Part shown: one piece after another, positions 50,475-61,410 of the stretch
Numbering within the stretch: position 1 is the first letter of the stretch
Layout: every line of letters starts with the position of its first letter
Origin: Acetobacteraceae bacterium H6797
GTDB lineage: Bacteria > Pseudomonadota > Alphaproteobacteria > Acetobacterales > Acetobacteraceae
Reading direction: 5' to 3'
Assembly: GCA_015223225.1 (NCBI GenBank)
Contig: JADFCQ010000005.1
Location: 124,001 to 188,000, forward strand
Length of the DNA stretch: 64,000 nucleotides
The notes under the pieces: model-generated
Told to the model about the DNA's origin: nothing
Seen by the model: the letters and a program-made list of their open reading frames with translations, nothing else
Database searches by the model: none
Program-made: the position numbers and the translations under genes

Positions 50475-52064
50475 ATGACGATATCGCGTCGTGCGCTGAT
50501 GACTGCAGCCGCAGCCACGCCCATGCTGATGACGGTTGAACAGGCTCTCGCCCAAGGGATTACGCCGCGGCGAGGCGGCATGTTGACCACACTGCTCAAT
50601 CCCGAGCCGCCAGTGCTGCAGATCGGCGTCAACAATCAGACGCCAACCCTTATCGCGGGCTCGAAGCTTTTTCAGGGCCTTCTGAAGTTCAACGCGAAGC
50701 TGGAGCCTCAGCCGGAACTCGCGAAGTCCTGGTCCGTCTCGCCCGACGGCAAGGAGTATATTTTCAAGCTCCAGGAGAACGTGAAGTTCCACGACGGCAA
50801 GCCGATGACGGCGGACGACGTGATCTTCAGCGTCGTGAAATTCCACCCGGAGGTTTCGCCCCGCGCGCGCGGCATTTTCGCCCTGATCGCCGAGGCCTCC
50901 GCGCCTGATCCCTTAACGGTCCGTTTCGTGCTTAAGCAGGCTTTCGAGCCCTTCCTGCTGATGTTCGACGTGACGGCCTGCTGCATCGTGCCGAAGCATC
51001 TCTTCGACGGGCAGGAGTATCGGACGGCGCCGGCGGTGCAGAAACCCATCGGTACGGGCGCCTTCAAGCTTGTTGACTGGCGCCGCGGCAGTGTCGTGCG
51101 CATGGAGCGCTTCGACGACTATTGGAAGCCGGGCCAGCCGTATCTGGACGGCATCATCTGGCAGGTCGCGCCTGATAGCCAAGCCCGCCGCCTCGCGATC
51201 GAGAGCGGGCAGGCCTTGATGGCCACGGCGACCGATCTGGAGCCCTTCGACATTCCGCAGATGCGGGCCAATCCGAAGCTCGAGGTCACGACGGGCGGGT
51301 GGGAATATTTCTCACCCATGTTCTGGTACGAACTGAACCATCGCGTCGGCCCACTCGGTGACAAGCGCGTGCGGCAGGCCATGAGCATGGCGATCGACCG
51401 CAACTTCATCCTGCAGCGCCTGTGGTTCGGCTTGGGCAAGGTTGCGACCGGCCCCGTCGCTTCCACCACGCGCTTCTACGATGCCTCGGCCCGTCTGCCG
51501 CCCCATGATGTGGGCAAGGCCAAGGCGCTGCTCGACGAGGCGGGGCTTAAGCCCAATGGCCAGGGCGTGCGCTTCTCGATCAAGTTCCTCATCGCGCCCT
51601 ATGGCGAGGTCTGGACCCGGCTGGCCGAGTATTTCCGCCAGGCCATGCGTCAGGTCGGCATCGAGGTGACGCTCGAGAGCACCGATGCCGGCACCTGGGC
51701 GAGCCGCGTCGCTAATTGGGATTACGAGACGACCTCGAACGTTCTCTATCAGTATGGCGACCCGACGCTCGGGGTGGAACGGAGCTATGTCAGCTCGAAC
51801 ATCCTGAAGGTCACTTTCACCAACACGGCGGGCTATTCGAATCCCGAGGTCGACAGGCTGTTCGCACTTGGGCGCAATGCAGTCGATCCGGCAGAGCGGC
51901 AGAAGGCTTTCTCGGCCGTCCAGAAGATCCTGGTCGAAGACGTGCCGCTGATCTGGCTGACCGAGGTCGCCTATCCCACTGTCATGGATAAGAAATTGCA
52001 GAATGTCATCTCTGGCGGAACCGGCGTTCACGCCAGCTTCGACAACGTGTTCCTGACGGCCTGA
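50475..52064 (+). CDS. Peptide ABC substrate-binding protein 2 (SBP family 5)
   Basis: 529 residues from the ATG at 50475 (an in-frame ATG at 50454 adds seven residues). The signal MTISRRALMTAAAATPMLMT mirrors that of the preceding paralogue. LAKSWSVSPDGKEYIFKLQENVKFHDGKPMTADDVIFSVVKFH and PEVDRLFALGRNA match the family. A tandem duplication is likely, since length, signal and most motifs agree. Its stop is two bases from the permease start, joining the transport genes. Confidence 0.95.
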   Translation: MTISRRALMTAAAATPMLMTVEQALAQGITPRRGGMLTTLLNPEPPVLQIGVNNQTPTLIAGSKLFQGLLKFNAKLEPQPELAKSWSVSPDGKEYIFKLQENVKFHDGKPMTADDVIFSVVKFHPEVSPRARGIFALIAEASAPDPLTVRFVLKQAFEPFLLMFDVTACCIVPKHLFDGQEYRTAPAVQKPIGTGAFKLVDWRRGSVVRMERFDDYWKPGQPYLDGIIWQVAPDSQARRLAIESGQALMATATDLEPFDIPQMRANPKLEVTTGGWEYFSPMFWYELNHRVGPLGDKRVRQAMSMAIDRNFILQRLWFGLGKVATGPVASTTRFYDASARLPPHDVGKAKALLDEAGLKPNGQGVRFSIKFLIAPYGEVWTRLAEYFRQAMRQVGIEVTLESTDAGTWASRVANWDYETTSNVLYQYGDPTLGVERSYVSSNILKVTFTNTAGYSNPEVDRLFALGRNAVDPAERQKAFSAVQKILVEDVPLIWLTEVAYPTVMDKKLQNVISGGTGVHASFDNVFLTA

Positions 52065-52065
52065 T

Positions 52066-53052
52066 ATGGAACTTTCCCGCCTGCCGGGCTTCCTGGCTGC
52101 CCGTATCGTCAAGGCGGCGCTCGTGGTTCTCGCGATCGTCGTCTGCAACTTCTTCCTCATTCATGCCGCGCCGGGCGATCCGGCGAGCATCATCGCCGGC
52201 CAATCGGGCGCGGCCGATGCCAAGTTCCTTGAGCAACTCAGGGCGCAATTCGGCCTCGACCAGCCGCTCTATGTGCAGCTCTGGGTCTATCTGAAAGGCG
52301 TGCTAACGCTCGACCTCGGCTTCAGCCATCGGCAGCAGGCAAGCGTGGCAGGGCTGATTCTCGACCGTCTGCCCGCGACGCTGCTGCTTACCGGCGCAGC
52401 CTTCGTCTTCGCCATCGTGCTTGGTGTGACACTGGGCGCCATGGCGGCCCGGCGTGTGGGCACTTGGCGCGATAGCGCGATCACCGTTGTGGCGCTGACC
52501 TTCTATGCCACGCCGCTCTTCTGGGTTGGCCTTATGCTGGTGCTGCTCTTCAGCGTCTGGCTCGAATGGCTGCCGAGCTTCGGCATGGCGAGCGTGGGCG
52601 TGGACCTGCATGGGCTGGCCTATGCATGGGACGTGTTCCAGCACCTGATCCTCCCGGCGCTGACGCTCGGGCTCTTCTACCTCGCCGTCTATGCGCGCCT
52701 GACGCGCGCGACGATGTTGGAAGTGGCGGACCAGGATTTCGTGAAGACGGCCCGGGCCAAGGGTGTGCCGGAAGGGCGCATCCTGCGCCGGCATATCCTG
52801 CGCAATGCCATGCTACCGGTCATCACCTTCGCGGGCATTCAGGCGGGTCAGCTCATCGGCGGCTCCATCCTGGTCGAGACGGTCTTCGCTTGGCCGGGCA
52901 TCGGCCGCCTGGCCTTCGAGGCGCTGCTGGCGCGCGACTACCAAGTGATGATGGGCGTCTTCTTCTGCACGAGCGTGATGGTGGTGCTCTTCAATCTCGT
53001 CACCGACCTGCTTTACGCCGTGATCGATCCTCGCGTGGAGGTGGCTTCGTGA
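52066..53052 (+). CDS. Peptide ABC transporter permease (DppB type)
   Basis: 328 residues with six membrane segments. The opening VLAIVVCNFFLIHAAPGDPASIIAGQSGAADAKFLEQLRAQFGLDQPLYVQ is typical of DppB, and the EAA-like loop is in KTARAKGVPEGRILRRHILRNAMLPVITF. With the DppC-type protein it forms the membrane channel for peptides delivered by the two binding proteins. Its stop overlaps the next start (GTGA). Confidence 0.95.
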   Translation: MELSRLPGFLAARIVKAALVVLAIVVCNFFLIHAAPGDPASIIAGQSGAADAKFLEQLRAQFGLDQPLYVQLWVYLKGVLTLDLGFSHRQQASVAGLILDRLPATLLLTGAAFVFAIVLGVTLGAMAARRVGTWRDSAITVVALTFYATPLFWVGLMLVLLFSVWLEWLPSFGMASVGVDLHGLAYAWDVFQHLILPALTLGLFYLAVYARLTRATMLEVADQDFVKTARAKGVPEGRILRRHILRNAMLPVITFAGIQAGQLIGGSILVETVFAWPGIGRLAFEALLARDYQVMMGVFFCTSVMVVLFNLVTDLLYAVIDPRVEVAS

Positions 53053-53887
53053 CCTTCTGGCGCCTCTATCGTCGCAATTGGGGGGCCGTGATCGGCCTCG
53101 TCATTCTGCTGCTCGTCTTCATCCTGGCCATCACGGCCCCCTGGCTCTTCCCGGGCAGCCCTTGGGACATGGCCTCGGCCCCCTTCATGCCGCCGGGGGA
53201 GATGGGCATGCTGCTCGGCACCGACAGCCTCGGGCGCGATGTGGCGGCGGGCATCGCCCATGGCGCCCGCGTCTCGCTGCTGGTTGGCGCTGTCTCCACC
53301 GTCGTGGCCCTTTTCGTGGGCGTCACGCTGGGCGCCGTCGCGGGCTATGCCGGCGGGATCGTAGATGACATCGTCATGCGCGTGACGGAGTTCTTCCAGA
53401 CCATTCCGTCCTTCGTGCTGGCGATCCTGCTGGTCGCGATCTTCACGCCGAGCCTCTACTCCATCGTCTTCGCCATCGCGGTCGTGTCTTGGCCGCCGGT
53501 GGCGCGCGTGGTGCGTGCCGAGTTCCTCTCGCTGCGGTCGCGCGAATTCGTGCAGGCGGCGGAAGTGCTGGGCAAGTCGCGCCTGTCGATCGTCGTCGGC
53601 GACATCCTGCCCAACGCGCTTTCGCCCATCGTGGTGCTGGCCTCGTTGATGGTGGCCTCGGCCATCCTGCTGGAGAGTGCGCTCTCCTTCCTCGGCCTGG
53701 GCGATCCCAATACGATGTCCTGGGGCTTCCTCATCGGCTCTGGCCGCAGCGTGATCCGCATGGCCTGGTGGATGAGCGTCTTCCCCGGCATCGCGATTTT
53801 CCTCACCGTGCTCTCGCTCAACCTCGTGGGCGAAGGGCTTTCGGACGCGCTCAATCCGCGCCTCGCGCGCCAGCGGGGAGGCAAGGC

Positions 53888-53891
<4 letters not shown>
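53049..53891 (+). CDS. Peptide ABC transporter permease (DppC type)
   Basis: 280 residues from the GTG that overlaps the previous stop; the open frame upstream is out-of-frame DppB sequence. The start MTFWRLYRRNWGAVIGLVILLLVFILAITAPWLFPG is a DppC N-terminus. GTDSLGRDVAAGIAHGARVSLLVGAVSTVVALFVGVTLGAVAGY and the EAA-like loop in VRAEFLSLRSREFVQAAEVLGKSRLSI are typical. It pairs with the DppB-type permease. Overlaps the ATPase gene by ATGA. Confidence 0.95.
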
Positions 53892-55498
<1,607 letters not shown>

Positions 55499-55515
55499 CA
55501 AGGATTTCCGAGACC

Positions 55516-56805
55516 ATGCCTACGCTGGATAAGGGCGCGGAGCGCGCCATTCTCGAAGCCTGTGCCTCACTCGAGAGCTGGTCCGTCCAGAAGCTCGACA
55601 CGCTGGTGCGCCACGCCTCCACACTCGGCAAGGAGCAGGGGGCCCTGGCCGAGATGGAGAGCCTCTATACCGAAATGGGGCTGAAGCCCTTTCGCGTGCC
55701 GACGGTGCCGGAGAAGCTCGCGAACCATCCCGGCTTCTCGCCGCCGCTGATCTCCTATGAGGGGCGCGACAATGTCGCCGCCGTGCATACGCCCAAGTCC
55801 AAGAAGGGCCGCAGCCTCGTGCTGCAGGGCCATGTGGACGTGGTGCCGGAAGGTGCTGCCGATATCTGGGTGACGCCGCCCTATGAGCCCTCCATTCGTG
55901 ACGGCCGCATGTATGGTCGCGGCGCGGGCGACATGAAGGCCGGCATCATCGCCTATTGCACCGCCTTCGAGGCTTTCCGCCGCGCGGGCCTGGCGCCGGC
56001 GGCGGAGGTGCAAATGCATTCAGTGATCGAAGAGGAATGCACGGGCAATGGCGCGCTGGCGACCATGCTGGCGCTTCCCAAGACCGACGCGGTGATCATC
56101 CCTGAGCCGGGCCCGGGCATCGAAGGCATCTATACCGCCGAGGTGGGCGTCATCTGGGCCTGGGTGACGGTGACGGGCCGCCCGGCCCATGTGCGCGACA
56201 TGCAGGCGGGCGTGAACGCCATCGAGGCCGCCAATGCCATCGCGGCGAAGTTCAAGCTCTACGAGGCCGAGATGAACCGCGCCGAGCGCATTCATCCGGC
56301 CTTCTTCGGCGTGAACCACCCGGTAAACGTGAATTTCGGCACGATCGAAGGCGGCGAATGGAATTCCTCCGTCGCCACCCGCGCCCGGATCGGCATGCGC
56401 GTCGGCGTCATGGTCGGCTATCCGGTACAGCAGGCGAAGGCGGATATCGAGCGCCTCGTCGCCGAGGCATCGCAGGATGAGCGCCTGCGCGGCGCCAAGG
56501 TATCGCTGGAGTTCAAGGGCTTCATGGCCGATGCCTGCGTCTTCGACCAGGACGCGGAGATCGTGAAGCTCTCGCGGAAGAACTATGCCGATATCGCGGG
56601 CACGGGCCTACGCGACTATCCGGCCAGCGGCCTGACCGACGGGCGCTTCTTCACCCTCTACCAGGACACGCCCGTCGCGGTCTTCGGGCCGGACGCGCAG
56701 GATATTCACGGCATCGACGAGAATGTCGGGTTGGACAGCATGCATCGCATCACGCGGACCATTGCCCTGACCATGGCGCAATGGTGCGGCGTGGAGAAGC
56801 TTTGA
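55516..56805 (+). CDS. M20-family metallopeptidase (ArgE/DapE-like)
   Basis: 429 residues. Metal ligands are visible: His in LVLQGHVDVVPEGA, Asp in GRGAGDMKAGIIAYCTAFEA, Glu-Glu in HSVIEEECTGNGALATML, and a late histidine in AQDIHGIDENVGLDSM. It resembles deacylases and dipeptidases such as ArgE, DapE and carboxypeptidase G2. Located directly behind the ABC genes (17 bases), it probably hydrolyses the imported peptide or N-acyl amino acid in the cytoplasm. Confidence 0.92.
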   Translation: MPTLDKGAERAILEACASLESWSVQKLDTLVRHASTLGKEQGALAEMESLYTEMGLKPFRVPTVPEKLANHPGFSPPLISYEGRDNVAAVHTPKSKKGRSLVLQGHVDVVPEGAADIWVTPPYEPSIRDGRMYGRGAGDMKAGIIAYCTAFEAFRRAGLAPAAEVQMHSVIEEECTGNGALATMLALPKTDAVIIPEPGPGIEGIYTAEVGVIWAWVTVTGRPAHVRDMQAGVNAIEAANAIAAKFKLYEAEMNRAERIHPAFFGVNHPVNVNFGTIEGGEWNSSVATRARIGMRVGVMVGYPVQQAKADIERLVAEASQDERLRGAKVSLEFKGFMADACVFDQDAEIVKLSRKNYADIAGTGLRDYPASGLTDGRFFTLYQDTPVAVFGPDAQDIHGIDENVGLDSMHRITRTIALTMAQWCGVEKL

Positions 56806-56808
56806 GCC

Positions 56809-58062
56809 GTGGCCAGCAATCTTCCGGTTTCCGCCGAGCGGCTCTGGGCGGATCTGATGGCCCTTGCCAAGGTCGGCGGTACGCCCAAAGGCGGCAATAA
56901 CCGCCAGACCCTGACGGATCTCGATGGCAAAGGCCGCCACCTGCTGCGCGGCTGGTGCGAGGCGATCGGCCTGACCATGACGGTCGATCGCATCGGCAAC
57001 ATGGTCTTCCGCCGCGAGGGGAAGGACCCGTCGCGCAAGCCCATCGCCATCGGCAGCCATATCGACACCCAGCCCACCGGCGGAAAGTTCGACGGCCCGC
57101 TGGGCGTGCTGACCGGGCTCGAAGTGCTGCGCGCCATTCACGAGGCCGGCGTCGAGACCGATGCGCCCATCGTTCTCATCAACTGGACCAATGAGGAGGG
57201 CGCCCGCTTCGCCCCGCCGATGATGGGCAGCGGCACCGCGCTCGGCTTTCTCGACGAGGCCGCCACCATGGCCGCGACCGATGCCGAAGGCGCGGTCTTC
57301 GGCGAAGAGCTGCGCCGTATCGGCTGGCAGGGCAAAGCGGACCCGGCCTCCACGGTCGATCTCGAAGCCTATTTCGAGGTGCATATCGAGCAGGGGCCGA
57401 CCCTTGAGCGTGACGGCATCTCGATCGGGCTAGTCACCCACGCCCTCGCGCAATCCTGGTTCGACGTGACAGTGACGGGCGAAGATGCCCATGCCGGCTC
57501 CGCCATGGCCACACGCAAGGATGCGCTGGTCGGCGCCTCCGAACTCATCATGGCCGTCGAGCGCATCGCCATCGGCCATCCGGGCGAGGGCGGGGAACTC
57601 GGACGCGGCACCGTAGGCACCCTCACGGTCATGCCCGCGAGCCGCAATGTCGTCCCGGGCGAGGTGCGCTTCAACGTGGACCATCGCCATGGCGACCCCA
57701 AGGCCCTGGCGAAGATGAATGACGCCCTCTTTGCGGAAGCGGCGGCCATCGCCCTCAAGCGCGGCCTCAAGATCGAGGTCACGCCCTTTTGGGAAAGCCC
57801 GCTCGTGCCTTTCGATGCCACCCTGCTCGAGCATCTTGCCAAGGCCGCCGAGGCGCGCGGCCATTCCGCACGCCGCATGCCGACGGGCATCGGGCATGAC
57901 GCGGTCTATATGGCCCGCAAGGTGCCGAGCGCGCTGATCTTCGTGCCCTGCGCGGGCGGCATCAGTCATAATGAGGCGGAGAACATCACCATCGACTGGG
58001 CACGGGCTGGGCTCGAAGTCCTGGCCGATGCGGTTCTCGCCGCGGCCGGGCCGAGGAACTGA
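56809..58062 (+). CDS. Zinc-dependent hydrolase, carbamoylase/allantoate amidohydrolase type
   Basis: 417 residues from a GTG three bases after the previous stop. Ligands: His in AIGSHIDTQPTGGKFDGPLGVLTG with the aspartate, Glu-Glu in NWTNEEGARFAPPMMGSGTALG, His in EVHIEQGPTLERDG, and a C-terminal His in CAGGISHNEAENIT. This is the N-carbamoyl-L-amino-acid hydrolase / beta-ureidopropionase / allantoate amidohydrolase group. It is closer to the canonical N-carbamoylases than the copy at 31398. In this operon it would act on an imported ureido or amide compound. Confidence 0.92.
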   Translation: MASNLPVSAERLWADLMALAKVGGTPKGGNNRQTLTDLDGKGRHLLRGWCEAIGLTMTVDRIGNMVFRREGKDPSRKPIAIGSHIDTQPTGGKFDGPLGVLTGLEVLRAIHEAGVETDAPIVLINWTNEEGARFAPPMMGSGTALGFLDEAATMAATDAEGAVFGEELRRIGWQGKADPASTVDLEAYFEVHIEQGPTLERDGISIGLVTHALAQSWFDVTVTGEDAHAGSAMATRKDALVGASELIMAVERIAIGHPGEGGELGRGTVGTLTVMPASRNVVPGEVRFNVDHRHGDPKALAKMNDALFAEAAAIALKRGLKIEVTPFWESPLVPFDATLLEHLAKAAEARGHSARRMPTGIGHDAVYMARKVPSALIFVPCAGGISHNEAENITIDWARAGLEVLADAVLAAAGPRN

Positions 58063-58066
58063 CACC

Positions 58067-59545
58067 ATGACGCGCAAGCTCCGCATCGCCATCGGCGGCT
58101 TCATGCATGAGAGCCACTCCTTCGCCCCGATGCCCGCCTCCTGGGAGGATTTCGTCCTCCCAGGCGGCCTGCCGGCGCTCCAGCGGCCGGCGACGCTCAT
58201 CGAAGGACTGCGGAACAGCAGCATGCCGGGCGGCGGCGCCATCGCTGAGGCCGAAAAGCATGGCGTGGAGCTCGTGCCCCTGACTTGGTGCTTCGCCAAC
58301 CCGGCCGGGCCGGTCACCGCCCAGGCTTTCGAGCGCATTTCCGCCCTCATCCTGCACGACCTCACCGAGGCGCTGCTCGCCGGACCTCTCGACGGCATCT
58401 ACATCGATCTCCACGGCGCCATGCTGGCCGATGGCTATCCCGATGCCGAAGGCGAGCTTCTACGCCGCGTACGCGCCGTCGCAGGCAACGACGTCACCGT
58501 CGCATCGCCGCTGGACCCGCATGCCAATATGACGGCGGCGATGGTGGAGCGGGCGGATATCCTCGTGCCCTATCGCACCTATCCGCATGTCGACATGCGC
58601 TGGGCCGGCGAGCGGACCATGGACCTGCTGCTCAAGCGCATCGCACGCGGCGCGCTCGACTACTGGATGCCGCTGCCCGCGCAATGCACGCTGATCCCGC
58701 CCATGACGGACGTTTATGCGGAGCGGGCCCGTATCGCCGAGGCCCGCGGCGTGACCGAATTGGCCTTCTGCTTCGGCTTTCCCTATGCCGATTTTCCGGA
58801 TTGCGGCGCCGCCGTCGCGGCCTATGGCCCGGACAAGGCGGAAGCCGAGGCCGCCGTGGCCGATCTCCTGGCCTATCTGAACCTCCGCGAAGCGGATTTC
58901 CGCCTCGATGTCCTCCCCGCCGCGGAAGGCGTGGCGCAGGCCATGGCGCTATCCGCGAAGACGGCAGGCCCCATCGTGCTGGCCGATACGCAGGATAACC
59001 CCGGCGGCGGCGGCCATGGCGACACGACCGGCCTACTGGCGGAGCTCATTCGCCAAGATGCGCAGGGCACCTCGCTCGGCATGATCAACGATGCGGAAAG
59101 TGCTGCCGCCTGCCACGCGGCGGGCGAGGGCGCCACGGTCCGGCTGACCCTCGGCGGCAAAAGCGACGGCGCGCCGCTCGATGTCACGGCCAAGGTGCTG
59201 CGGCTGACGGATGGGCATTTCGTCTGCACGGGGCCCATGGCCGCCGGCAATCCGGCCGATCTCGGCCCGACGGCGCTCATCGGTATCGGCGGCGTGCGGG
59301 TAATCGTCGTCAGCCGCAAGATGCAGGCGCTGGATCAAGAGATGTTCCGCCATGTTGGCATCGAGCCGGCGGAAGAGAAGATCGTCGTGGTGAAGAGCAG
59401 CGTGCATTTCCGCGCGGACTTCCAGCCCATCGCGTCGAAGGTGCTGGTGGTGACCGCGCCTGGCCCTGTGGTCGCCGATCCGGCGACGCTCACCTTCCAC
59501 AATCTGCGGCCCGGCTTGAGGCTGCGGCCCAAGTCCAATCACTGA
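58067..59545 (+). CDS. M81-family metallopeptidase (MlrC-like)
   Basis: 492 residues from the ATG at 58067; the open frame upstream lies within the previous gene. The start RKLRIAIGGFMHESHSFAPMPASWEDF carries the M81 motif with metal ligands (the H-E-S region). DGIYIDLHGAMLADGYPDAEGELLRRVRA and VASPLDPHANMTAAMVERADILVPYRTYPHVDMRWAGER add further ligands. A C-terminal MlrC domain follows (IVLADTQDNPGGGGHGDTTGLLAELI). MlrC, the founding member, breaks down linear microcystin peptides. Related genes sit beside peptide ABC transporters in many proteobacteria. The substrate here is unknown. Confidence 0.93.
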   Translation: MTRKLRIAIGGFMHESHSFAPMPASWEDFVLPGGLPALQRPATLIEGLRNSSMPGGGAIAEAEKHGVELVPLTWCFANPAGPVTAQAFERISALILHDLTEALLAGPLDGIYIDLHGAMLADGYPDAEGELLRRVRAVAGNDVTVASPLDPHANMTAAMVERADILVPYRTYPHVDMRWAGERTMDLLLKRIARGALDYWMPLPAQCTLIPPMTDVYAERARIAEARGVTELAFCFGFPYADFPDCGAAVAAYGPDKAEAEAAVADLLAYLNLREADFRLDVLPAAEGVAQAMALSAKTAGPIVLADTQDNPGGGGHGDTTGLLAELIRQDAQGTSLGMINDAESAAACHAAGEGATVRLTLGGKSDGAPLDVTAKVLRLTDGHFVCTGPMAAGNPADLGPTALIGIGGVRVIVVSRKMQALDQEMFRHVGIEPAEEKIVVVKSSVHFRADFQPIASKVLVVTAPGPVVADPATLTFHNLRPGLRLRPKSNH

Positions 59546-59548
59546 CGC

Positions 59549-59584
59549 GAAACGCCGCCGGGCGACGAGGTCCGGCGGCGTTTC
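59549..59584. terminator. Terminator ending the peptide-uptake operon
   Basis: GAAACGCCGCCGG and CCGGCGGCGTTTC form a perfect 13-base stem around a ten-base loop. It starts four bases after the M81 gene stop and 16 bases from the convergent ohr stop. The A-T pairs at the stem base give a T-tract of three on each strand, so it can act both ways. Confidence 0.8.
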
Positions 59585-59599
59585 AGCAGGGAAGGGGGC

Positions 59600-60022
59600 T
59601 CAGCCCCGCTTCAGGGTCACTTCCACATTGCCGCGGATCGAGTGCGAATAGGGGCAGACGATATCGGCGGCCTTGATCAGCTTGTCGGCCTCTTCGTCGC
59701 TCACGCCCGGAAGGGTGATCGTCAGCGTCACGGCCAGGCCGAAACCCTCCCCATCGTCGCGGGGCCCGATGCTCACGGCGGCGGCGACCTTCGAGGCCGG
59801 GTCCACCTTAATCTTCTGCTTGCCGGCGACGAACTTCAGCGCGCCCAGGAAGCAGGCCGAATAGCCCATGGCGAAGAGCTGTTCCGGATTGGTGGCATCG
59901 CCGCCCGGGCCGCCCATCTCCTTGGGAACCGCCAACTTGACGGAGACATTGCCCTCGTCGGTCGCAGCCTGGCCGTCACGGCCGCCGGTGGCGCTGGCAT
60001 TAGCGGTGTAAAGCGTCTTCAT
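59600..60022 (-). CDS. ohr: Organic hydroperoxide resistance protein Ohr
   Basis: 140 residues, the usual size. The two redox cysteines of the Ohr/OsmC fold are in MGYSACFLGALKF and AADIVCPYSHSIRGN. The catalytic arginine/glutamate environment is supported by the GRDGQAATDEGNVSVKLAVPKEMGGPGG opening. Ohr reduces organic hydroperoxides with lipoylated protein as donor. It diverges from ohrR with operators in between, which is the standard arrangement. Confidence 0.96.
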   Translation of the reverse strand: MKTLYTANASATGGRDGQAATDEGNVSVKLAVPKEMGGPGGDATNPEQLFAMGYSACFLGALKFVAGKQKIKVDPASKVAAAVSIGPRDDGEGFGLAVTLTITLPGVSDEEADKLIKAADIVCPYSHSIRGNVEVTLKRG

Positions 60023-60087
60023 TTGGTGCTCCTTGGGCTTCGCCCGTTTCGGTTCAGCGTGTCCGCCTTGGCATTATCAGTAGCGCA

Positions 60088-60142
60088 CAATTAAATTGCT
60101 TCCAACTCAAACTCGCTTGAGCAGCCATGCGATAATTAATCG
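60088..60142. promoter_or_regulatory. Probable OhrR operators between ohr and ohrR
   Basis: CAATTAAATTG at 60088-60098 is a perfect inverted repeat close to the known OhrR half-site (CAATT...AATTG, as in TACAATT-AATTGTA boxes). A second near-palindrome, CGATAATTAATCG, is at 60130-60142, and a third pair of arms TGCAC/GTGCA spans 60143-60161 next to the ohrR start. The region is AT-rich in a GC-rich context. Confidence 0.7.
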
Positions 60143-60161
60143 TGCACTATTGGATGGTGCA

Positions 60162-60629
60162 ATGCATGCTTCGAGCGCGATGACCACCTCCCAGCCTCCA
60201 CGCCTGTCCGACATGCTGTGTTTCGCCGTGCATTCGACGGCGCATGCGCTTCATCGGACCTACAAGCCGCTTCTTGCCCCCCTCGGCCTGACCTACCCGC
60301 AATATCTGGTCATGATGTTGCTTTGGGAAACCGATGGCATGAGCGTGAAGGCGTTGGGCGATCAGCTGATGCTCGATTCCGGCACGCTGACCCCCTTGCT
60401 TAAGCGGCTGGAAGCGGCCGGTTTCGTGACGCGGCAGCGCGCCAAAGCCGATGAGCGTCAGGTGGAGATTTTCCTGACCGACGAGGGCAGGGCACTCGGC
60501 CAAAAGAGCTGCGCCATCCCCGCTGCGATCGGGGAGGCGATGGGCATCTCCCTCGAGGAGATCAACGCGCTTCACCAGCGACTGCTGCAGGTGAGGCAGG
60601 AATTGCTGAAGCGTGAGAGCGAGGCTTGA
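60162..60629 (+). CDS. ohrR: MarR-family peroxide-sensing regulator OhrR
   Basis: 155 residues from the ATG at 60162, or 149 from the ATG at 60180, which would put the sensing cysteine at residue 14 ([24 protein letters not shown]), near the usual position 15-22. The winged helix follows ([70 protein letters not shown]). Oxidation of the cysteine by organic peroxides releases repression of ohr. The stop overlaps the next gene's TTG. Confidence 0.94.
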
Positions 60630-61336
60630 GTCCCCCCATCCAGATACGCCTGCACTATGTCGAGGCGCGACCCGATCTGGCCGGACTGACACCCGCGCTG
60701 ATGGCAAGGCTCGACGCGGAAGAAGAAGCCCGGGCGCGCCGCTTCGTCCGTGAAGAGACACGTAACGTCTTCTGCCTCGCCCATGCCCTCAAGCGCCACG
60801 CGCTGGCCCTGGAAGGCGTAACGGCGCCGCGCTTTCGCAAAGGCGCACATGGCAAGCCCGAACTGGACCCGCCGGCCGGCGAGCCGCCGCTGCATTTCAA
60901 CCTGACGCATACGAACGGCTTCGCCGCCTGCGCGACGGTGCGCGGCCATGCGATCGGCATCGACGCCGAGGCCGTGGATCGCCGCGTCATCGATCGCGAC
61001 GCCGTGGCCCGCTACGGCTTCTCCGATGCGGAAACGGCGCTCCTGCGTGAGGCGAAAGATCCCAGCACCACCTTCATCGCGCTCTGGACGCTGAAGGAGG
61101 CCGTGGTGAAGGCCATTGGCGACGGGCTGACGCTGCCGCTGAAGGATTTCTCCTTCAGTCTGTCGCCGCTCACCCTGAGCATCGCGCCGGCACGAGGGGA
61201 AGATGCCGCCGATTGGCATGTCGCCTGCTTCTCCCCGACGGCACGGCATCGGCTCGCCCTTGCCCTGAAAAGGCCGCCGGGCAGGGAAGTGACCGTGACG
61301 CTGGAACGGATCGAGCCGGAGACACTGGCTAGCTGA
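60626..61336 (+). CDS. 4'-phosphopantetheinyl transferase (Sfp/AcpT type)
   Basis: 236 residues from a TTG that overlaps the ohrR stop. The motifs of the superfamily are present: [30 protein letters not shown] (magnesium-binding Asp-x-Glu) and [26 protein letters not shown] (W-x-x-K-E-A). The enzyme moves phosphopantetheine from coenzyme A to carrier proteins. No polyketide or peptide synthetase lies in the window, so it may serve a distant carrier-protein pathway. The TTGA overlap suggests transcription together with ohrR. Confidence 0.92.
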
Positions 61337-61410
61337 ACCTCAAGTCAGGCAAGGGCTTCCCCTGTGCCGAGATGGGCGTATTCTGCCCCAAACGCCTTCG
61401 GAGCCTCGCG

